A stretch of DNA of 9,980 bases from an uncultured Bacteroidota bacterium (lineage in GTDB: Bacteria; Bacteroidota; Bacteroidia; Chitinophagales; Chitinophagaceae): the NCBI GenBank assembly GCA_903835145.1, contig CAILMA010000219.1:1-9980 (forward strand), read 5' to 3'. Position 1 is the first letter of the stretch. Each line of letters opens with the position of its first letter. A program made the position numbers and the translations under genes. Positions 6,756 to 9,980 of the stretch are shown here, piece by piece. The notes under the pieces were generated by a model. It was not told the DNA's origin. It made no database searches and saw nothing but the letters and a program-made list of their open reading frames with translations.

Positions 6756-6802
6756 GCTTATTTAAACTTCCTCTAATTTTTGCTTTTTTTGGGAATAACT
6801 TG

Positions 6803-6818
6803 TTAGTCTATAGACTAA
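6803..6818. repeat. Perfect 16-base palindrome in the pdhA-TPR gap
   Basis: TTAGTCTATAGACTAA reads identically on both strands, with eight-base arms and no spacer. It lies 33 bases past the pdhA stop and about 48 bases upstream of the TPR promoter's -33 box. No U-tract follows on the minus strand, so it does not look like an ordinary terminator. A dimeric-regulator site is possible; none is known to me. Confidence 0.5.
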
Positions 6819-6851
6819 AGCGATTGCCCGACAAGACAAATAAGAGCAACT

Positions 6852-7844
6852 TTAGTCCACTATGAATGGATAGTCAGGGTCAGTATAGATATCTTTATAT
6901 AGCTCATCATCAGCCGGGTAAGGGCTTTCTTCAGCAAACTGAACGCATGCATCCACCTCTGCCTTCACTTTTTCGGCAATAGCATCAATGTCTTGCTGCG
7001 TAGCCCACTGGTTAGTAAGGAGGGTATTGAGTACCTGATTAATAGGGTCTTTATCTTTATATTCTTCCAGTTCTTCCTTGGTACGGTACTTAGCAGGGTC
7101 ACTCATGGAGTGGCCACGGTAGCGATACGTCTTCACTTCCAGAAAGGTTGGTCCTCCGCCCTCGCGGGCTCTGCGCACCGCGCGGTCTATGCCTTTGTGC
7201 ACTTCTTCGCAACTCATGCCATCCACGCTGTCACCAGGCATATCATAAGCATCGGCCATGCGGTAGATGTCAAGCACTTTTGATGTGCGCTCTACAGATG
7301 TACCCATGGCATAATGGTTGTTTTCGCAAATGAAAACAACCGGCAACTGCCATAAAACAGCCATGTTAAATGCCTCATGTAGCATTCCCTGCCTTGCAGC
7401 CCCATCGCCAAAAAGGCAGATAGTAGCCCGGTCGGTACCGTGATATTGCTCAGCGAATGCAATGCCTGCGCCAAGACCTATCTGGGCACCAACAATACCA
7501 TGACCACCGAAAAAGCGTTTTTCTTTAGAGAAAAAGTGCATGCTTCCGCCCTTTCCCTTGGTGCATCCTGTGGCCTTACCATACAGTTCTGCCATACATT
7601 CATTGGGCGTCATGCCCTTGGCTATCGCCAGTGCGTGATCACGGTAAGCTGTTATCAGGTTGTCATCAGGACGAATTGCAGACATCATGCCGGCAGCAAT
7701 GGCTTCCTGACCAATATATAAATGGCAAAAACCACGTATTTTCTGCATACCATATAGCTGCCCGGCTTTTTCTTCAAAGCGGCGCAAAAGCAGCATCATT
7801 TCATACCAATACAGATAAGTCTCTTTATTGAAGGGAGTTTGCAC
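6852..7844 (-). CDS. pdhA: Pyruvate dehydrogenase E1 component, alpha subunit
   Basis: A 330-residue cytoplasmic protein: the alpha chain of the thiamine diphosphate enzyme that decarboxylates pyruvate and acetylates the E2 lipoyl domain, feeding acetyl-CoA into the TCA cycle. The TPP/Mg motif starts at GDG (146-148) in LFGDGAARQGMLHEAFNMA and ends at NN (175-176) in FICENNHYAMGTS. HLYIGQEA (41-48), AYRDH (66-70), GKGGSMH (98-103) and the YRYRGHSMSDP loop (240-250, H245) are all conserved. The length is normal for a bacterial E1 alpha without a transit peptide. The start is GTG at 7844: a stop lies three codons upstream and the next in-frame ATG (residue 16) would remove part of the conserved first helix. 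Branched-chain 2-oxoacid E1 alpha is the main alternative, but the overall sequence reads as PdhA. E1 beta and E2 are not in the window, so they must lie elsewhere. Confidence 0.94.
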   Translation of the reverse strand: MQTPFNKETYLYWYEMMLLLRRFEEKAGQLYGMQKIRGFCHLYIGQEAIAAGMMSAIRPDDNLITAYRDHALAIAKGMTPNECMAELYGKATGCTKGKGGSMHFFSKEKRFFGGHGIVGAQIGLGAGIAFAEQYHGTDRATICLFGDGAARQGMLHEAFNMAVLWQLPVVFICENNHYAMGTSVERTSKVLDIYRMADAYDMPGDSVDGMSCEEVHKGIDRAVRRAREGGGPTFLEVKTYRYRGHSMSDPAKYRTKEELEEYKDKDPINQVLNTLLTNQWATQQDIDAIAEKVKAEVDACVQFAEESPYPADDELYKDIYTDPDYPFIVD

Positions 7845-7861
7845 TATGTTTTAAATTTTTG

Positions 7862-7869
7862 CGAAATTA
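7862..7869 (-). promoter_or_regulatory. Possible -7 box upstream of pdhA
   Basis: TAATTTCG (7869-7862 on the minus strand) matches TAnnTTTG at all but one fixed position and lies 17 bases before the GTG start. No TTTG is found 19 bases further upstream, where an inverted repeat (7881-7904) sits instead. A promoter in this gap is likely, but this exact site is weakly supported. Confidence 0.25.
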
Positions 7870-7880
7870 TAAAAACTTTC

Positions 7881-7904
7881 GTTTCTATTACCGTATATAG
7901 AAAC
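7881..7904. repeat. Inverted repeat GTTTCTAT-N8-ATAGAAAC upstream of pdhA
   Basis: GTTTCTAT (7881-7888) and ATAGAAAC (7897-7904) are perfect inverted eight-base arms with an eight-base spacer, centred about 48 bases upstream of the pdhA GTG. The two-arm form and position where a -33 region would be expected suggest a regulator site. The region is very A/T-rich, so chance is a real alternative. Confidence 0.4.
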
Positions 7905-7921
7905 TTATATTGTTAACGAAA

Positions 7922-7975
7922 AGTAATACAGCAGCTTTCAAAAAGCAACCGTTAAAATGCCTTTATTGTATTACT
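7922..7975. repeat. Nested inverted repeat in the DinB-pdhA gap
   Basis: AGTAATACA (7922-7930) and TGTATTACT (7967-7975) are perfect inverted nine-base arms enclosing 36 bases. Inside lies a second hairpin, GCTTT (7934-7938) with AAAGC (7942-7946) and a three-base loop. On the minus strand the outer stem is followed by TTTCGTT, so it may be a weak A/T-rich terminator for the DinB gene, which stops about 37 bases before it. Confidence 0.4.
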
Positions 7976-8011
7976 ATTTATTGCCGTGGAATAGAAAATA
8001 AGGTTGTTTTC

Positions 8012-8470
8012 TTATCGGCTTCCCCATTCCCACAGCCCATAAAGTACTTTTTGGTCCACTTTGTGTCCGCTTTGTTTCAGCGCAATTGTTATTTGCCCGC
8101 GGTGGTGGCTTTCATGCGAAATCAGGTATCCAAGGAAGGCCGTGGGGTGGGGTTTAAACCCTTTTATTTTGCCCTCAGTTGCACCTCGCTCCAGCAGCTT
8201 TGCTATGGCCTCACCGCTTTGTATGAGTGACGCGTTTAGCAATGCTTTAGTTGGCACCATGTCTTTTTCAATCTTTATTGTTCCTTCCAGCAGGTCAGCC
8301 GCCGCTGCTTTTAGCCACATAAGCCTCACGTTGTGGATGTGAGCAAACTGATCAAACACGTTGCGTCCCTTGGCGCCCGCAGTATCGCCAAGCCATGATT
8401 CGTCAATGGCATCGAGCAGGTGCCGGTTTATCCGGTCGTGTATGTTCCAGGTGTCGACTATTTCACTCAT
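8012..8470 (-). CDS. DinB-fold metal-binding protein
   Basis: A 152-residue protein with the four-helix layout of the DinB/YfiT superfamily, which includes thiol-dependent transferases and hydrolases as well as many members of unknown function. The helix-two motif FAHIHNVRLMW (42-52) offers H44, and ISHESHHRGQI (117-127) offers H119 and H123; these three fit the His triad that usually binds a divalent metal. The C-terminus GLWEWGSR ends shortly after the last helix, and there is no signal peptide or membrane segment, so it should be cytoplasmic. The length is typical. The ATG at 8470 gives the expected first helix (IHDRINRHLLDAID, 10-23). It lies 94 bases downstream of the S9 peptidase and 167 upstream of pdhA, too loose to prove an operon. 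The fold assignment is good; the substrate is unknown. Confidence 0.85.
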   Translation of the reverse strand: MSEIVDTWNIHDRINRHLLDAIDESWLGDTAGAKGRNVFDQFAHIHNVRLMWLKAAAADLLEGTIKIEKDMVPTKALLNASLIQSGEAIAKLLERGATEGKIKGFKPHPTAFLGYLISHESHHRGQITIALKQSGHKVDQKVLYGLWEWGSR

Positions 8471-8564
8471 TGTCTGAATTCTAAAGTTTGAATCTGGTTT
8501 GAAGGGATATTAAATGGAGACAGCTTGTGGCGCTGACTCTGAATCGTAAAAAACAGCCTGCCAT
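8471..8564. other. Short gap between the S9 peptidase and DinB genes
   Basis: These 94 bases hold no TAnnTTTG box on the minus strand and no stem of more than four or five pairs. The minus-strand sequence GGCAGGCTGTTTTTT begins within the last bases past the peptidase stop and ends in a T-run, but lacks a real stem before it. Whether the DinB gene has its own promoter is unclear. Confidence 0.4.
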
Positions 8565-9980
8565 TTACTTTAGCGTTTCATCCAGCCATTTGAAAAACTC
8601 CCTTTGCCAGGTAATAGCGTTCTGAGGATGTATTACCCAGTGGTTTTCATTGGGCAGGTACAATAGTTTTGATTTAATGTTCCTCAGTCGTGCTGCCTGA
8701 AACGCCTCAAGACCCTGCTCAATTGGTACCCTGAAATCGGTGCCGCCCTGCACTATCATAATAGGGGTGTTCCATTTTTCAACAAAGTTGCTTGGGTTGT
8801 ATTTTTCGTATCCTGCTGGTGTTGGGTTTTTCCAGTAGGCACCACCAATATCCCAGTTTGCAAACCAAATTTCTTCCGTGGTTCCGTACCAGCTTTTGAG
8901 GTCGAAAAGGCCATCATGCGCTATGAAGGTTTTGAAGCGATTGTTGTGCATACCCGCCAGCATATAAACGCTGTAGCCGCCGTAACTGGCACCTACGCAG
9001 CCAAGACGGCTTTTATCAACATACGGCTCTTTAGACACATCGTCAATCGCAGAAAGGTAGTCTTGCATAGGCAGGCCGCCCCAGTCCTTGCTTATTTCTT
9101 CATTCCACTTTACACCCCAGCCCGGCATACCGCGGCGGTTTGGAGCCACAACTATGTAGCCCTGAGCTGCCATAAGCTGAAAATTCCAGCGGAAGCTATA
9201 AAACTGTGAAAGTGCCGACTGCGGACCTCCTTGACAATAAAGCAGGGTAGGGTATTTCTTAGAAGGGTCAAAATCAGGCGGGTAAATGACCCAAACACCC
9301 ATTGAAGCATTGTCAATAGTTGTTACTTGGCGCAGCTCGGTTTTACTCATTAATATATTGCGGTAGAACTTGTCATTTTCATGCGTTAGCTGTAGCATGT
9401 CGCCGTATTTTGGCTTTACAGCATAAATCTCTGTAGCGTGGTTCATATCGCAACGGGTTACTATAATCTCACTGCCTGACTGGCCAACTATGCCATTCAC
9501 ATCAAATTTGCCCTTGGTGATTATGTTTACGTCTGATTTGTCGTTCTCTTTTTCAGGAACATCTACATCAAACAGCTGCTCCGTGCCCTCGAAAGGTGCA
9601 TTGAAATAGATTTTGTTGTCGGTATTGCTCCAAATAAAGCCACCCACTGTGCCGTTCCATTTTGCTGTAATGTTTATTTTGCGCTTGCGCTCTACATCCA
9701 TTACAACAATGTCGTTTTTGTCCGCTTCATAGCCATCATGTGCCATGCTCAGCCACGCTATGCGCTTGCCGTCTTTACTGAAAGCAGGAGCCATATCATA
9801 GCCGTTCATTCCGGTGGTCCAGTCTTCGGTTTTGTCCTGAGCTACATTATAATAATAGAGATCCGTATTTGTACTTATGGCATATTCTTTACCGAATTTC
9901 TTTTTGCAAACGTATACGAGCCCCTTGCTATCCGGCGACCATGTGAGGTCTTCCGCCCCGCCAAAGGGTTTCTGAGGGCA
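8565..9980 (-). CDS. S9 family serine peptidase (prolyl oligopeptidase family), N-terminus outside the window
   Basis: The frame is open from its stop at 8565 to the right edge, so the 471 residues seen are the C-terminal part of a longer protein; the ATG at 9809 is internal. The first half has beta-propeller (PD40/WD40-like) repeats, for example WSPDSKGLVYV (about 9941-9909) and FSKDGKRIAWLSM (about 9782-9744). The second half is an alpha/beta hydrolase: YCQGGPQSA is the oxyanion-region motif, the nucleophile Ser is in GASYGGY (codon 8985-8987), the Asp in GGTDFRVP (8736-8738) and the His in NENHWV (8640-8642). All three catalytic residues are present, so the enzyme should be active. The family cleaves short peptides, as dipeptidyl- or acylaminoacyl-peptidases; many Bacteroidota members are secreted, but the signal peptide cannot be seen. 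Exact specificity cannot be told from the sequence. Confidence 0.93.
   Translation of the reverse strand, partial: CPQKPFGGAEDLTWSPDSKGLVYVCKKKFGKEYAISTNTDLYYYNVAQDKTEDWTTGMNGYDMAPAFSKDGKRIAWLSMAHDGYEADKNDIVVMDVERKRKINITAKWNGTVGGFIWSNTDNKIYFNAPFEGTEQLFDVDVPEKENDKSDVNIITKGKFDVNGIVGQSGSEIIVTRCDMNHATEIYAVKPKYGDMLQLTHENDKFYRNILMSKTELRQVTTIDNASMGVWVIYPPDFDPSKKYPTLLYCQGGPQSALSQFYSFRWNFQLMAAQGYIVVAPNRRGMPGWGVKWNEEISKDWGGLPMQDYLSAIDDVSKEPYVDKSRLGCVGASYGGYSVYMLAGMHNNRFKTFIAHDGLFDLKSWYGTTEEIWFANWDIGGAYWKNPTPAGYEKYNPSNFVEKWNTPIMIVQGGTDFRVPIEQGLEAFQAARLRNIKSKLLYLPNENHWVIHPQNAITWQREFFKWLDETLK

Noticed and set aside
7910..8230. A 106-codon frame on the plus strand
   Set aside because: It runs antisense through the DinB gene, whose His motifs are intact, and has no promoter or ribosome site.
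1..9980. CRISPR, defence, toxin-antitoxin or mobile-element system
   Set aside because: No repeat-spacer pattern, transposase, integrase, nuclease or toxin-like small gene pair was found on either strand.

Overview
The window reads as a stretch of a Bacteroidota chromosome, most likely from the Chitinophagales/Sphingobacteriales side. Three things point there. The cytochrome oxidase genes have the layout usual in that phylum: ctaB, two different subunit III genes, then subunit IV. Several promoters fit the Bacteroidota consensus TTTG-N19-TAnnTTTG. Most starts lie behind A-rich leaders without a clear Shine-Dalgarno sequence. Nearly all genes lie on the minus strand; the only plus-strand gene is at 3192-4661.

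Region 1 (1-2968, minus) is an aerobic respiration operon. From a promoter at about 2961-2991 it encodes heme O synthase (CtaB), a short subunit III paralogue, a full subunit III and a small subunit IV, and it closes with a hairpin terminator at 12-35. CtaB makes the heme O precursor of heme A, and the other three are membrane subunits of a heme-copper oxidase. The catalytic subunits I and II are not in the window.

Region 2 (2926-5826) holds a divergent control region with two promoters and paired palindromes, then a convergent pair: a polytopic membrane protein resembling GT-C glycosyltransferases (plus) and a family 3 membrane acyltransferase (minus). Both would suit cell-surface glycan building or decoration, but no other polysaccharide genes are present.

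Region 3 (5912-6755, minus) is a single-gene unit with a textbook promoter and a strong terminator. It encodes a membrane-anchored TPR protein with the layout of the YfgM-like/TPR_21 family.

Region 4 (6756-9980, minus) carries pyruvate dehydrogenase E1 alpha with a GTG start, a DinB-fold protein with its putative metal-binding histidines, and the C-terminal part of an S9 (prolyl oligopeptidase family) serine peptidase that runs off the right edge. The gaps between these genes hold several inverted repeats of unknown role.

No tRNA, rRNA, CRISPR array, insertion sequence or phage gene was seen. No intergenic stretch exceeds 300 bases; the longest, 266 bases, is the divergent region at 2926-3191. 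The window looks mainly like core metabolism. I found no convincing new multi-gene system; the most open questions are the orphan GT-C-like gene and the unexplained palindromes.
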